Source: Diphasiastrum complanatum
Lineage: Eukaryota; Streptophyta; Lycopodiopsida; Lycopodiales; Lycopodiaceae
Reading direction: 5' to 3'
Length of the DNA stretch: 64,000 nt
NCBI GenBank assembly: GCA_029204225.1
Contig: CM055100.1
Coordinates: forward strand, 63,433,141 to 63,497,140
Shown: positions 1 to 19,306 of the stretch, in pieces
Layout: each line of letters begins with the position of its first letter
Numbering within the stretch: position 1 is the stretch's first letter
Notes under the pieces: model-generated
Told to the model about the DNA's origin: nothing
The model's input: only the letters and a program-made list of their open reading frames with translations
The model's database searches: none
Program-made: the position numbers and the translations under genes

Positions 1-254
1 ATTTTGTATGGGTGGTAAGGGTTGATGACAAGAAGGTTAAAATGAAAGTGCATCTTAGGTGGCATTGAAAAGTGCTCATTCTAACAAACTTGTCCATTTT
101 AGCTTGAGTCATCATAAATGTAGATATTTTAGGCAATACTACAAAAATATCCATCTAAAATTGAAATATGTGACAATATGCCTGTACCTTAAAGAGAAGT
201 CCAAACTCAATAACCGACAACTTACCTATTAGAGCCAAAATCAAAATCCATTGT
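1..254. other. Intergenic sequence, nothing recognised
   Basis: AT-rich sequence with no convincing coding frame, splice pattern or repeat. It may belong to the left flank of the inverted-repeat element that follows. Confidence 0.4.
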
Positions 255-610
255 TTTGGTGTGTTGGAACCTAAGAACTAATATGCAAAGGTTCCATGGG
301 GGAAAACCCATGAAACTTGTATGGAACCTTTTTATTTTTTATTTTTTATTTTTATTGTCTATATACTTAAAAGCAAATTTTTTTTTAGAAAAATGGCCCG
401 CCTCTAAAAAATGTGTATGGCCCCCCTCTATACATATGTGTGTATGGCTTCCCTCTAAAAAAATTTGCAAGAAAGATGGTTAAAAAAATCCAATTGTGAA
501 CGAAAAAAAAAAGTTTTTATGGTATGGAACGGTTTCGTACCATGAAATCTCACGAAAATGGTTGTGTGGGAACACTAATTGGAACACTAGTTGGAACTTT
601 TGAAATTGCT
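255..610. repeat. Possible inverted-repeat island with GGAACC motif
   Basis: Two clusters rich in GGAAC/GTTCC and CCATG/CATGG words (about 262-335 and 515-600) face each other around a core of T-runs, A-runs and repeated TGTATGG stretches. The left cluster begins near GTGTTGGAACC and the right ends with repeated GGAACACTA words, so the two ends are roughly inverted. The layout matches the motif islands at 32.4, 46-47.5 and 60.8 kb, but no clean terminal repeat or target duplication can be shown here. Confidence 0.35.
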
Positions 611-1259
611 AATTATTGTTGTTTCATTGATTATAACTTTACACTAGCTAAATGTTGTTCACAGAAAGTTCGAGGTGTACATCTGCAAGAAGACCAAGCC
701 AAGTTTTAAGCACAATGCACAATGATATTCGTGTTCCACAACAAGCAGGATTCGACCCCACGTCAAGCAAGACACATTAAGAAACCAACTTCTTGGGAGG
801 AGGAGATGAGAATATTCACTCATTGGGAACGATGTTAAAGTTTAACATGCATGTGACGGTCCTTATGGACAAGACACTCCACAGTTGTGGGTTCACAATA
901 GATCCATTGATCAAGGTCAAAGCATATGATTGACAAGTCAATCAACATTTCAAAAACCAAAAATTATCAAAAGCTAGATGTATTTGTATTGAATTCATAT
1001 ACCTATGCAAATAAAACACTAATTATGGACATAAAAAAAAAGACATTCCAATATGCTTTTCCATTAAACAAAAATGAGTGATATAAAGGTGCTATTCAGG
1101 GAATCCCAGAAATATGGGCCAATCAGGGAGAGGTATGACCTTTGACCACTTTTAGTATGTTTTCAATTTTCTTAAAAATATATTTAAATGTATTATTTGT
1201 GTCAGTTAATTCAATTTATTGTGTCTCCTTTCCTTTTTTCTTTTCTTTTTTTCTCTCCC
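611..1259. other. Intergenic sequence upstream of the GSK3 promoter
   Basis: No coding signal or known repeat is visible. The stretch is AT-rich, with a T-rich tract at about 1210-1260 just before the promoter-like block. Confidence 0.4.
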
Positions 1260-1760
1260 CTTGGCCCTAGTATCTTAATGGCAGAATATGCTTTAGATCC
1301 AATGACCGTTGGATGATGTACTAAGCGTTCAGATTCTGCCACGTGTCTAAAATGGCCGTTGGAATGCCTCCAAGTGGCAAAGCACCACGTGGCAACATCG
1401 AAGTGGTCGGGCTGAGAATAGATCGTGCCATTAATTTGCAGTGTTTTTGTGCTGGCTTTCTTGGAGGCACGGAGTCGGTTTACGCTCCGCACCTTTGGAT
1501 TTGGACACGAGTTTTCGATCAGCCAATGAGAGCAGTGCGAGTGGCAGCAATCCAAGTGGCTGGAAGTAATACACCACAACGTGCCACGCTCTCCTCGTTG
1601 TGTCTGGGGCCCTGTTTTCCCTCGTATCTTAAAGACACGGAGTGATTGAAGCTCTCTACCGTTGGATTAACAAAGTTGAGGGTCCAAGTGCTACGTGGCG
1701 AGAATCCAAGTGGTTGGGCTTGAAGTACGTAGTGCGATTAAGCAACCTCCTTTGCTGTTC
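1260..1760 (+). promoter_or_regulatory. Candidate GSK3 promoter with repeated ACGT-core modules
   Basis: This block is richer in GC than its surroundings and carries a CACGTG at 1340-1345, a CACGTGGC at 1386-1393 and a TACGTGGC at 1692-1699. The sequence around the last two is similar: an ACGTGGC, then AAGTGG(T)-GGGCT, then GTGC-ATTAA. A weaker third version lacking ACGT lies near 1540-1570. CCGTTGGAT occurs at both ends of the block. ACGT-core elements bind plant bZIP and bHLH factors (known for the motif). That they control the kinase gene downstream is inferred from position only. No clear TATA box was found. Confidence 0.45.
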
Positions 1761-3135
1761 GTTCTTTCTCTCCAGCCAGCGAGGGAGGAAAAGGAGAGCA
1801 GCGATGCAGACAAGTGTTAATGCGAGATAGCATTGAGCAGTAAAAGGTGTAGGATCGGAGTGAGATCCAGAGGTAAAGAAGGCAGCAGCAGATGATCTGC
1901 CAAAATCGCCTTCATTCCCTGTTGTTTTTCATGGAGAATAGGCTGCCCTTGAAGCTGTAGGTGCAGGATTTTGCAGCTACAACAGTATCACACCATTTCC
2001 CAAGAGACCCAGTACCCCGATCGCGGCTTCCTCTCAAGGCGGATCCAAGGGGGGCGGATTTTCGTGTTCTTGTTTCGGCTGCAGATTGATTGCGCGGGTG
2101 GGTGTGTGAGATCAGCTAGCTGCCTTGTGCTTCAAATGACCCTGAGATTTTTTGAGTGTGGAAGAAAGGCTGGATCTGGAAGTCAAACAGATGGGCTGAT
2201 GGACACACACCCTTTCCATGCGTGGTTTGAAGAGTTTGGCATCAAGCCGTACATCCGCCTCTGATACTGTGGGTCATTTGTGATTTGCATTTTTGCATCT
2301 TCGGGTTTTTCAGGGTATGCTGCACATCTTGTTGACGGGATTGTGAAAGCCATCTGTCTGTTCAGCAAATGTAAGGGTTTTCTTCTTGGTTTGGTCTTAA
2401 TCCGGCTGGTTTTATAAGAAGCCAGCATCTAAGTGGTCAATGCAACAAATGTATTCACCTTTGTGAATACTTTTGTAAGCTCTTTGAGCCAGGGGAATAT
2501 AAGATAACTCAGAGAGCCTAATGTATGAATGGACAACTTAAAGACCTCATATCAGTTTCATAAACCTGGGTGCTTCTCTTCTAGTTTGCAAAACAAATGA
2601 TTCACCTGATTATGGGGAAAATGATCTATTTTGCCAGACCTGCTGTTTTATCTAGATTCTTAACGGCTAATTTAGCATAGCTTAATGCTTTCCAAGGACT
2701 GTACGTTTTGGATCTCTACAGGTTTGAAATGGTCTCTACAGGCAGGCATTTTAGTTTGCATTTGATCTCTTTACATGCCATAGTTTCTTTTCGTATCACA
2801 TTGTGATGACTATACTTCAATTAGAGTTGTCAAGCACATTTTGCTTCAGAGAGTTGATAGAAAATCAGTATTTCTTCTGCATACAAAATATACTGTGGAC
2901 GTATGTTATGCACGTGACCTTCGCCTGCTCTTGCGTACTGATGAAATGAGTAGGGATGTAACATTTGCTCCACACTATGCATGATGAAGTTGACGGTGTG
3001 AGATGACGTGGGTGGACTCCATATGGTTGAAGATTGCACATCTGTTTGGGGTACTAGCATAACATCGATATACGAGTTCTCCTTGCTGTCGGTAAAACTG
3101 TATATGCAAAGCGTTATCAACGTATTTTTGTGCAG
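1761..3135 (+). other. Probable GSK3 5' leader and leader intron
   Basis: The GC-richer part up to roughly 2430 looks like a transcribed leader, and the AT-rich stretch from there to the CAG at 3133-3135 looks like an intron. I cannot fix the leader donor site. The open frames here (for example 1971-2264) resemble nothing and lack the expected kinase N-terminus. A short segment at about 2935-3065 recurs at 31,785-31,915. Confidence 0.35.
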
Positions 3136-3148
3136 TTGACAGGCACTT

Positions 3149-8346
<5,198 letters not shown>

Positions 8347-9110
8347 GTCCTATGTTCAATGGGTAAATGCGTTATCAGCACAAACATGCAAGGTATCATT
8401 GTTTTAGCAGTTGGGTACAGCCTTCACGGGTCGTGCTGGCTGCATTGCTCTTTCTGGAAAAATCTGGCCAGGAAAGGTTGTGCAGTTCAGAGATTGCAGT
8501 TGCTAGAAGGATTTTCCCCTGTTCGGCATTTGGGTTGCTCTCTGAGCCCAGTTCTGTCAATTTATGCTTTAGTAGATGGGAGCATTTTACCATCATATAA
8601 GAACAGTAGACTTTTTCATTCTCTGCTCAGCGGGAGTAACATCTGTAAGTACCTTTTCTTTCTTTAGGCATTTGTACTCTTTGCTAAAGCATTTGGCATG
8701 TTCTTAGATTTCTGAACTTGGTCCTTTCAAGCTGAAAAAATCATGGCAAGGAACCAAGTGATAAGTTATGTTGTGCCAGGTTGTGGATTGCAAATGCATC
8801 ATACATTGTTCACTACAAATGAATCAACCATGGCAATATTGCATACCGAGCACTGTAGGTTATGTATTCTTGCTTTGTAACTTTACTTGAGGGCCATCTT
8901 TTGGAGCTTTTTACTATACTTAAAATTTCTCTACTTCTCTATGGAAATTATTTGAGACGATATGTTATGAAAGTCTGGTAGTTTCTCGAATGCTGTAGGG
9001 TGCTTGTATTGCTATTGCATATGTATATAGTGCTTGTGCTCCTCTCTTGCCTCCAAAGAATGTACAAAGGTGACCGGTGTTAGAATAAATGTAAAAAGTT
9101 GAAATTCTAC
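8347..9110 (+). other. Probable GSK3 3' UTR
   Basis: Sequence after the TAG stop at 8344-8346. An AATAAA at 9084-9089 is a possible poly(A) signal, which would give a 3' UTR of about 750 bases. Earlier, weaker signals are possible. The open frames at 8359-8667 do not look like real coding sequence. Confidence 0.35.
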
Positions 9111-10069
9111 AGGTGGTGAGTTTTTTATCTAGTAGTGTGATAATCTGGCATCAACTCCTCACTATGCATGCGTCATTTTTTACTTTGTGGGTGGGCTCCA
9201 TGATATAGTCACCATTGAGGGCACTTGAAAAAGCCAATCAGGAAATCTAGTGCCCCTGAAAAATGCCATGCTTACATTATAAAAAATAGCTTTAAAGTGA
9301 TTATAATGCCTCATCAGACCTGTAATTGTGTTCTGCTTGAACTTAGTAAGTTTCTTCCCATCACTTCACTTGTACTTGTGCTCCTCTAGAAACATATTGG
9401 ACAACTGATGTTCTTATCATGGAAGTCTCCCTTTTAAAAATGATGAGAAGGTCCTGGCATGTCCTGACATATAGTCACTTCTATATGTCAGATTTGAGGT
9501 CGGTTTCCGCTGTGCACATGTACACCCCATACTAGCATTTGAATGCATTTGAAAATGTCTAAATCTCCAAACTTTTTTTGGGGGTCAGAGGCTCCCCATG
9601 GACTATTGGAGAGAAGTTAAGAAAAGCTGCAACTTGATAACTTTTCAACTTCATTCATGCTCAATCTTAGTTTTGATGTTTGATCTGTATAGGTATCATC
9701 AAATATATCTGCAGTCTCAAAAGCGAATGTCTAATATCACATTGTTCATGATGGATTCTAAACAGCTGAATTAAACCAAGATTGCACGAACTTTTGTTAG
9801 TCACAGGAGATTGAGCCATTTCGTGCGGCTCATTCAATCACTTCTACAATATTTTTTTTCAAATGCCTTTCGGAAAGCTATGTCCTCTAGGGGCCTTAGA
9901 AGTTGATTTATTGGCAAAGGCAGATTGCATTCATACCAAACTTAAATTAATGTCCTTAATTTAAGGATTTTGTTAAATTATGCTCAAACATATTTCTTTT
10001 ATGGTAATTATATAATGTGAAGGCAAACATAATGTATTCATACCATTTTTTATTTCCTTGTTAAAAATC
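9111..10069. other. Intergenic sequence, nothing recognised
   Basis: AT-rich, without coding frames, splice patterns or identifiable repeats. Confidence 0.4.
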
Positions 10070-10152
10070 AATTTAAATGTTAAATTCAACCTTAGATTCA
10101 CATTGGCATCCTAATTTAAATGTTAAATTCAACCTTTAGATTTACATTGGCA

Positions 10153-10209
<57 letters not shown>
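10070..10209. repeat. 43-bp tandem duplication followed by (GA)n
   Basis: A 43-bp unit beginning AATTTAAATGTTAAATTC at 10070 is repeated directly from 10113 with a few differences. The second copy runs straight into a (GA)27 tract at 10156-10209. Confidence 0.85.
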
Positions 10210-10211
<2 letters not shown>

Positions 10212-12028
10212 TGCCTTGAAGGAAACTATACAACTATTATTATAAACTTTTCAAATTCATTACCATTCTAATCTTATGACACAATCTATTGGAAATCAAA
10301 CTGGAAATCAAACGTGTACATTAAAAACGTTACCATAACAAAAAAATTGGCTAACTTATGAGGAATGTGTTTGAATTGGTTCGAAGATGAGAAAATGTAT
10401 GACTTGCCTTTATGATGATTATTAAGGGACTTTTTCTTGGCCACCTTCAAATCCTATTTTCAAGCAAATGCAAAGCAAATAAGAGACTAAGAATATTCTT
10501 CTTCCATGTCACGCGATTCAAATCTAACAAATAGCAAATCCAATTAATAAGAATATAGCAAAAAACATGAGATAGATGGAGGCAGAGAAGCAGGGACATT
10601 CAATTGTCAAAATGGTAAAGGTTTCACCTTTTTTTAATTGAACATGAAAGATGAAGTACATATGGTTCCACTATTTATAGTGGAGAATGGGCACTCGGCC
10701 TCAATGGTTTTTGGCCAATTTTCACCTTCCTTAGTATTTGAGTTTGAAAAATAGTGGGAAATACCAATCTTATTCAATAACTTGACTTTTGGGCCTCTAC
10801 ACCATTTAATTTTTGCAATGGCCTAAAAGTCACTTTTATTGTTATTTATAAATGAAATAACAATTTGATCACTGGGTTTGACATACACACATAGGGTGCA
10901 GATTCCTTCGCACAATTCTTTTTCTCACAGGTACATAAGAGCCATACTGATCTTGTGGTCATCCATAGAATCATCCATGGATAAATGTGCACTCCATCGA
11001 TCTAACCACGTAATCACAATGTCGGGGGACCTGTCTTTCTTATCACCAGTAAAATGGTCAAGTGTGAAGAGAGAATGGTGCAAAGTCACTCATTACACTA
11101 GATGAATCATATTTGTACATGGTATGATGTCCCGCCAAGCCCCAACATATTATTAAAGGTGAAAAGTTGGAAAAGCTTAGAAGTGATTGGATAAAGGACA
11201 TGGAAGATTTTTCACCTTTTGTTACAACACAAGTACATTACGACCTCATTATGTACGCTTGGAACTGAAAGATGTGCTATTCAAAAACATGTTTGAAAGA
11301 CAATTGTTGAGTTCTATGATGTTCCAATGTTCATCTATATGATATCATTTTTTATATTTGGCTCAAAGTTTCTCACATTTGTTTGATCACAATTTTGAAT
11401 GATCAAGCTCATTTTGTAATATGCACAAGAAAGTGAAATCATGGCTTGATATTCCAACCAACTACATCACCTAGGCCTGGGTTGGTTACACAACTGTATG
11501 CTTTGTATTAAAATGTATGATGACATGGATGATATGGAAAAAAAAGATGGTCGTGTCTTGATTAGTGCTTTGTTAAAAATGGAGAATGAGGAAGAATAAG
11601 CTTTGAAAGATAGTGGCTTAGTGTTCACTAGTATGATATGTTGCATGAACATGTATTAATGAGATCTATGGAAATCAACATTTTTTATTTTCTAGGCTAT
11701 TGCAAAATCAATGTCATAATCTACATGGGAAACCAATTGTTAATCTATTTAATGAGTTAAGGAATTCTCCTTGTGAGTTTCTTCCTCATGATTTAATTTG
11801 AATCAATCTAGCAATTTTAAGGGCTTCATCAATAGCATGTCTAAACTATTTATGAAGCACATCAATAACAAAATCTTAACTTTAAAATCCTGATGATATG
11901 CCTTATCACATTGGGTGTTGTCTACTGGACTTTTAAAATCTTGTATGCCAAGCATGTGCATATGTTCCCAAAGACGAGTTGCCAACACAAGACCTTGATA
12001 TTAGGCAAACTTCAAAAGCAAGCTTTTA
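10210..12028. other. Intergenic sequence, nothing recognised
   Basis: AT-rich sequence. Open frames such as 10878-11105 and 11803-11988 show no recognisable motif. It may contain very old repeat fragments that I cannot identify. Confidence 0.35.
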
Positions 12029-12098
12029 CAAAATGGATACAATTCTAACAAACTCCACCTTGCACAAAATGGATACAATTCTAACAAACTCCACCTTG
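12029..12098. repeat. Two tandem copies of a 34-bp unit
   Basis: The unit ACAAAATGGATACAATTCTA and the 14 bases that follow occur back to back, with copy starts about 34 bp apart and essentially identical, so the duplication is recent. Confidence 0.85.
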
Positions 12099-12692
12099 CT
12101 ATCTGTAACTTTGATCTATGAATGTAGCTCACATTGACTATTCATCATGAACTATAGATGAAACACACATTGTGCTCTATTGTAGTAACATAAGCATGGA
12201 CCACTAGTTTTTACCAAAAAACTAACAATTAAGGTATATGGTTGAGTTGCGGGCCGAATCCCAAAATCTTTTTTAAAGTTTAAGACCATTGCAAGAGATA
12301 GACGATATTTCTTAAAGCAAATATCTAAGATAAGGATATGAGAAGGCACATAAGCACAACCATTTGCAAAAAACTCTAGACTCGATAAGAAAAATCAGTA
12401 ATATGCGAGATTTGGTTTGATGTTCATGCTTAGGCCACATAAATGAACTAGAATTGGATCATTTTAAAACCATGAGGCATCAAAACGTAATTCTGACGCA
12501 ACATAGGCATACAGTTTACTCACACCTAATGTGCTCAAGAATGTTGGTTGCAATATATTCCTTTGGATGAGCTTTAGTTGTCTTATAGCTTCATGTGAAT
12601 TTTTTGAAAACGAAGTGTGGTTTATATTGTTCTCAATATATTCTGATTGATATTTATGTTAATATTCTAGTATGTTGTCTGCGTTTGGTGCT
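12099..12692. other. Intergenic sequence, nothing recognised
   Basis: No coding or repeat signal that I can support. Confidence 0.35.
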
Positions 12693-12822
12693 AAGACTCG
12701 TGTAAGCTAAGATCTATCTAGGTACATGAGATCTGCATAAAGTGAGTGTTAAAGTCAAAGACTCGTGTAAGCTAAGATCTATCTAGGTACATGAGATCTA
12801 CATAAAGTGAGTGTTAAAGTCA
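12693..12822. repeat. Two tandem copies of a 65-bp unit
   Basis: The unit starting AAGACTCGTGTAAGCTAAG at 12693 repeats at 12758 with one visible substitution (CTGCAT versus CTACAT). A recent local duplication in intergenic sequence. Confidence 0.92.
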
Positions 12823-14113
12823 GTATGAAATACATTTTTGCTTTCTCTTTTGAAGAACCTAATTTCTTCTTTTGTGAAAAACAAATATTTTCATGATTTT
12901 TTGAAGGGATTTGTGTATGTTATGTTCATGTATACACCTTATGACTCATTGTATCGTGCGACAAATCATACAAAAGTGCAAAGTTAAATAACTTATTCCT
13001 ATCTCGCAAAGCGACTCATTGCTATTTCATAGAATGCTATACTAAATCACAACCTCCAATGACTCATTAAAAACATGAGATTGCCTACACGAACAACTTC
13101 TTACCATAGCATATCTGTCACACTTTCCTGGAAGGATTGTGCCTTTGTTAGTTCTCCCTCAAAGAAACTCATATCTCTATCAGTAAAAGCTACCCATCAA
13201 TGGTATTCACAGCTTCCATTAAAAGTTTCCAGCCGCCCATCCCACGACTTAGGTCTCCTTTGTAGAAATGGCTGTGTCATGCAACCACACGATGCATCAC
13301 ATATTTTTGAGGTTCCAAATGCAGCTAAATAAGGCCCTAACTGCCAAAACAACTACAAAAGCCAGTAAACCCTTACTAGACATCCTAACATCAATGTTGT
13401 CAACATTTGATTGAGTCACGACAGCTTGTGATTTAATCCAATGAGCTAAATTTTGAACTTGATGTCAAGGTTAGTTGTGTTGTAGTTGAACCTGAGAATG
13501 GTAACTAGTAGGAATGAGAGCACTCTTGGAAGTTTAAGCCAATTGGCATCATAATCCCCATATTGCCAACAACAAAAAGGAAAAAAAAAAGACGTTTCTG
13601 AAAAACGCTCCCCCATTTCAGAAACGCGTTACCTTACAAGCATAATATGCACTTTCAAAACATCCATGAGCTTTCAGGGCATGTTTCAATAGTTCTAGTT
13701 ATAAATTTCAAATCACAGTTTTATTCATTGAAGTTTCATGCTTTTGATAATGCTACTATGCTGAGGGATCCCCAGGTTTGCTTGGATTCCTAGGAAGAAT
13801 GGGCTCAACCCAACCGGGTTCCACATTTTGAGTCGAGTCTACAGACCATAGTCAAGTCTGGATTAATTAAGGAGCGCAAAAGCAAATTGGAATAAGAATT
13901 TTTTCAGATAGGCTATAATTTACAAATGGGTAATTAATAGCTACCAAGTATCTAAGCTAAGCTCGTTAGCCTCTTGAGTAAATCATATACTCGGATCCTA
14001 ACCTATATCTAAAACCTGGCTTCATCAAGCAAAAAATTCAATCAGCATCTAGAACACAGAATTTTTCTGCACAATGTGATGACATTACCAGCCACAACAT
14101 TTCAAGTTGTTGA
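12823..14113. other. Intergenic sequence and probable CCoAOMT 3' flank
   Basis: No other gene is visible. On the minus strand an AATAAA (plus-strand 13720-13725) could be the poly(A) signal of the methyltransferase, giving a 3' UTR of about 390 bases. A small GTTTC/GAAAC island with an A-run lies at 13577-13632. Confidence 0.35.
13577..13632. repeat. Short GTTTC/GAAACGC inverted-motif island
   Basis: An A-run of about 10 bases is followed by GACGTTTCTGAAAAACGC and TTTCAGAAACGCG, that is, two facing copies of the same word. It resembles the islands at 32.4 and 33.0 kb but is short and has no clear termini. Confidence 0.4.
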
Positions 14114-15657
<1,544 letters not shown>

Positions 15658-16579
15658 GATGCTATCTGCAGCAGGTAACGGTGGTGCACAGAAAAGTTAT
15701 GGCTACAGAGAAATTGCAAAGTCAAACGCTGACTAAGGCAACATAGCAGAAGATCATCATAGCAAAGAGGAATGATATATGCTTCAACATGACTCGGGAA
15801 AAATTGCAGATCAGCTAAAGAAAATGTCTAAAGAAATGTGGATACGTCAGCGCTGATAATGATTTTATTGTTGGCATTAAGGGCCACAAAGCAAGCTCAC
15901 TGAACATGAAACGCTTCAAGAGCTGGGAAACCTTCTGGGAGTGCAAAACAACACAGCGAAGAAACCACGTTTGCTACCTCAAATTACAAGCTTGCAGAAA
16001 GTGCAGCAGCAAATGGCGCGTAACTGGCTGTTTGATGCAGTATATTTCAAAACGACCTTTGTATCTGTGAGCCACTATTTCCTCAAAAGCACAGAAACAA
16101 AACACACAACGTAGTTAGGCCAAAACAAACAAACACCCACAACCAAACAATGAGATCTAAAAAACACAAAAAAGAAAATGCCCACAAACAATGGACATGG
16201 AGCCTCAAAAAGAAGCAATTACGCAGCTTACATGTGGTAGAACAATTGATTGCACATACATGAAACCTGTCAACCACTTCAATTATATATATACAATAAA
16301 TGAGGGGCAGAAGAAAGTGCACCTTGACTACGTACACCTAACACACACCGAAGAATGGGAGAATGGGCTACTACTTGCTCAGCTGAATTGAAGCTTCACC
16401 ACTACCAAACGCACACCAACACCACACTTCTCTTTCTTCATCTGTCTGATTCTGCTTCTCAGCTTCCTTCCAACTTCCCTCACTGCACCGCTCACCTATC
16501 CTTCTTCATTCTTCCTCTGCTGGCCCTGCCTCGACTGACACATTCTCTCCCTCTCGTACTATGATAGCGTATTCAAGTC

Positions 16580-16619
<40 letters not shown>

Positions 16620-16620
16620 C
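15658..16620 (-). promoter_or_regulatory. CCoAOMT upstream region with TATA-like and CT/GA tract
   Basis: Upstream sequence of the methyltransferase. A TATATATA stretch lies near 16285-16295, which could be a TATA box for a leader of up to about 600 bases. A (CT)n tract at 16583-16615 (GA on the coding strand) lies further upstream. No MYB/AC element could be assigned with confidence. Confidence 0.3.
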
Positions 16621-17503
16621 AGAGCAAGTCTTAAGAAATTAGAATTGTCCTCTCGTACTCAAGAAAAAACCAAAATCGTTTAACGAGGTACATGACATAT
16701 GCAAGGGACCCACACCTTTTCATATGGGTTGCCCTCTCTATGAGATTCCATCAAAAAGGGTTTATTTTATTGCTCACCCAGCTTTGTGAGTCTTTAATAT
16801 TTATCTCTGACACAACTGGGAAGAAATAAGGTTGATTTCAAAACAACCATGAATCAGTGGTGCCTCTCAATCAAAATGTTTGTGTTGAATTGGCAAAGTG
16901 ATATTTCATTGCTCACCTTCCGATGCTACCCCTGTATTGAGAATCTCATTTGAATCTTCAAATTCAGTCCAATATAAGGATTTACGTTGGGGATTGATTT
17001 TGTCTTGGACAAGCGATCTAATAATACTCCCTTCACATGAGGCCCCAACCACATAAATTTTCCAATGTGATATCCATCTTGCTTGAAAGGATATTTACTA
17101 TGAGTATTGTTTGTGTTGGACCCTTTCCGTGTCTCCCTAATCGGATGGATCTAGAGGGCAAGGATGAGATTTTATGGATCTATTCCAAGTAAGTAGTCGT
17201 GTGTAGTATCGAGTTTCGATTCAATGTGGGAGGGGTAAATGAAGAGATAGGAGTGGGAATCTAGGCTTGCAAAGGTTGTCAATCTTAGCTTAGGGTATAA
17301 TCGTGGAATAGCCTAGATTTGTGCGTTGTTCATCTTTGATGATTCTTCTCTTTTTGGTCTTTTTCTTGGTTTGGTCTGTTTGTGCTTATCTAGGCATCCT
17401 TGGCTCTAGATCTTTTCCTCAAGAGGTTGATCTTTTCAAGGGAGGTGAACAATGAAAGAAAGCCTACCTATGGATCTTAATGATCACTCCACGATGTTGT
17501 CAA

Positions 17504-17506
<3 letters not shown>
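16621..17506. other. Intergenic sequence, nothing recognised
   Basis: No coding frame or repeat family recognised. Confidence 0.4.

Positions 17507-17559
<53 letters not shown>
17507..17559. repeat. (GA)n microsatellite
   Basis: A 53-bp GA tract. It is followed at about 17570-17770 by several GC-richer ACGTGGC/GCCACGT and TTGCCAC words in both orientations, which I cannot assign. Confidence 0.95.
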
Positions 17560-17561
<2 letters not shown>

Positions 17562-17964
17562 CAGACCTATGTGGCCTGCTTGGCTTGCCATGTGGCAGAT
17601 TTTGAGCCCCACCTCTTTCTCTCTCTAGGTCCACTTAGGCCTACGTGGCAAAGCCTAGTTGGCTTGCCACAAAAGCCTATGTTAGACCTACGTGGTTTGC
17701 CACGTGCCAAACCGTAAGCTTGCAGGACTTGCCACATGGTAGACTTACGTGGCAGCCTACGACAAGAATGGCAGAATGACCAACAAGTTATCTCATGGTC
17801 GCGATTAGTGCACTTTTCAACATAATTGCAACTTGGATTAGCATTTTTCAAGAGGAGTTCTTCAACGCATCTTTAGTAGATGTTTCAATATCCCAATCGT
17901 TGATTTTTCAGTATTCCATTTTTTAATTTTCAATGCCCAAATCAGCTCCCCAAGATGAGTTGCA

Positions 17965-19301
17965 CTACCATAATAGGTGGGTAACTACATATAGGTAACT
18001 CCGGTATAAATATGCCTTAAGGCCTGCCCCATCCATGAGGAGCGGAGACAGAATACCAAGAGCTCTAGAAAGAAATTTGGCCACCTTTGAAAAGTAGCAA
18101 TCATGTGCATTTGTAATCCATCTGAAGGCATTTTTATGTGATTTAAAAGTGCAAAGTAGAAAAGGTAATTCTTCTTTCCCTAGAAGGTAATCCGGCAATA
18201 TATTAGAAAATGTATGCTTAGTAATTGTCAAAGCATTATCAATGCTATTATTATCAACGTCTGGAAAAGGGGCAAAATCTGGATTAGATAATCTTTGCAA
18301 TGCCAAGTTTCTAACGAAGTAGATGCACATGAAACAAGGATTATGCTAGGCCTTATCTACACCATTCACATACAGGAAGGTAGTAATCCAGTCACGTTCA
18401 TCAATAACATTCTTTAAAAAAAAAATTGTGGTGTTTTTACCATAAAGCCATCTAGTCTTCTTTAAAAAGTTTGTAACAACAAGCTTGCAAATTAGGACGT
18501 GTTCCACAATATTATCATGATCCATATTCCGTTAACTGGGTGGAAAAGTAGCAAATTTAAACCATCTGTGGTTAAGAATCAACCTCATTAATATTAGATT
18601 GGCTTAAAGGAATATTATAAAGCCCTTTGTTCATGTTGTTCCTTAAAAGTTTACTCTCAATAATTCTAGTATTCATAGAAATAACCTGCCCAAAATTTTC
18701 ATCAATAAACTCTTTAAAACGTTTAGAATCTGAGCACGTACAAGGTGGAATATTATCAATATTGAACTCACAAAAGACTTGAAAGGGTTTATACCATTCA
18801 CGTTTCAAATGCGGAAAAAAAACCAAACACAATTTGCTCAAAGATGTCATCACTGTAAACAAAAATATGAAGTAAAGTCTCTAAATTAAGTTGTTTAACG
18901 TTTATAATCTCAAAGCATCTATTTGTTGCAATATAAATGCAAAAACATCTTCCCTTTATCTCTTCTAACCGTAAGTCGTCACCTACCAACTACACTGACC
19001 TCCAATACTTTAAGATGTTCAATTTCCTCCTACATATGGAGGAACAATCATGGTAAAAATTCAGTATTCTCATAGGAAGATCCTCTTTGCCACCACTGTT
19101 TTGCCCCTCATTGCTTTCACTTGGAAAGTATTTATTTTTCTTGTTGCCGCTGCCTGATATGACTCCTGATATGACTGAACTTGAATTATTCAAATTGAAG
19201 GACCCTATTTTTTTGCTTGTATTCTGGAAGTAAGGTAGAGAAGCTAGGCTTTTTCAGAAGGCGTTCAATTTCTCGTATATTTTTGGCATCACCAAGGTGT
19301 G
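17965..19301 (-). pseudogene. Penelope-like reverse transcriptase relic, C-terminal side part
   Basis: Broken frames on the minus strand (19193-18990, 18989-18798, 18862-18572, 18330-17965) follow one another as one decayed protein. The last contains LPFLLCTFKSHKNAFRWITN, fitting the P-x-K-x-HK-x-R-x-I block at the start of Penelope-type reverse transcriptases, followed by KFLSRALGILSPLL. No YADD box or GIY-YIG domain remains; the frame ends at 17965. The same protein continues upstream beyond the copia insertion (22045-22642). Frameshifts, one near an A-run at about 19210, show that it is dead. The family assignment rests on one motif block. Confidence 0.5.
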
Positions 19302-19306
19302 CAAGA

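Noticed and set aside
12693-12822. Possible CRISPR-like or LTR repeat
   Set aside because: Only two abutting 65-bp copies without spacers, in plant nuclear DNA; a simple tandem duplication.
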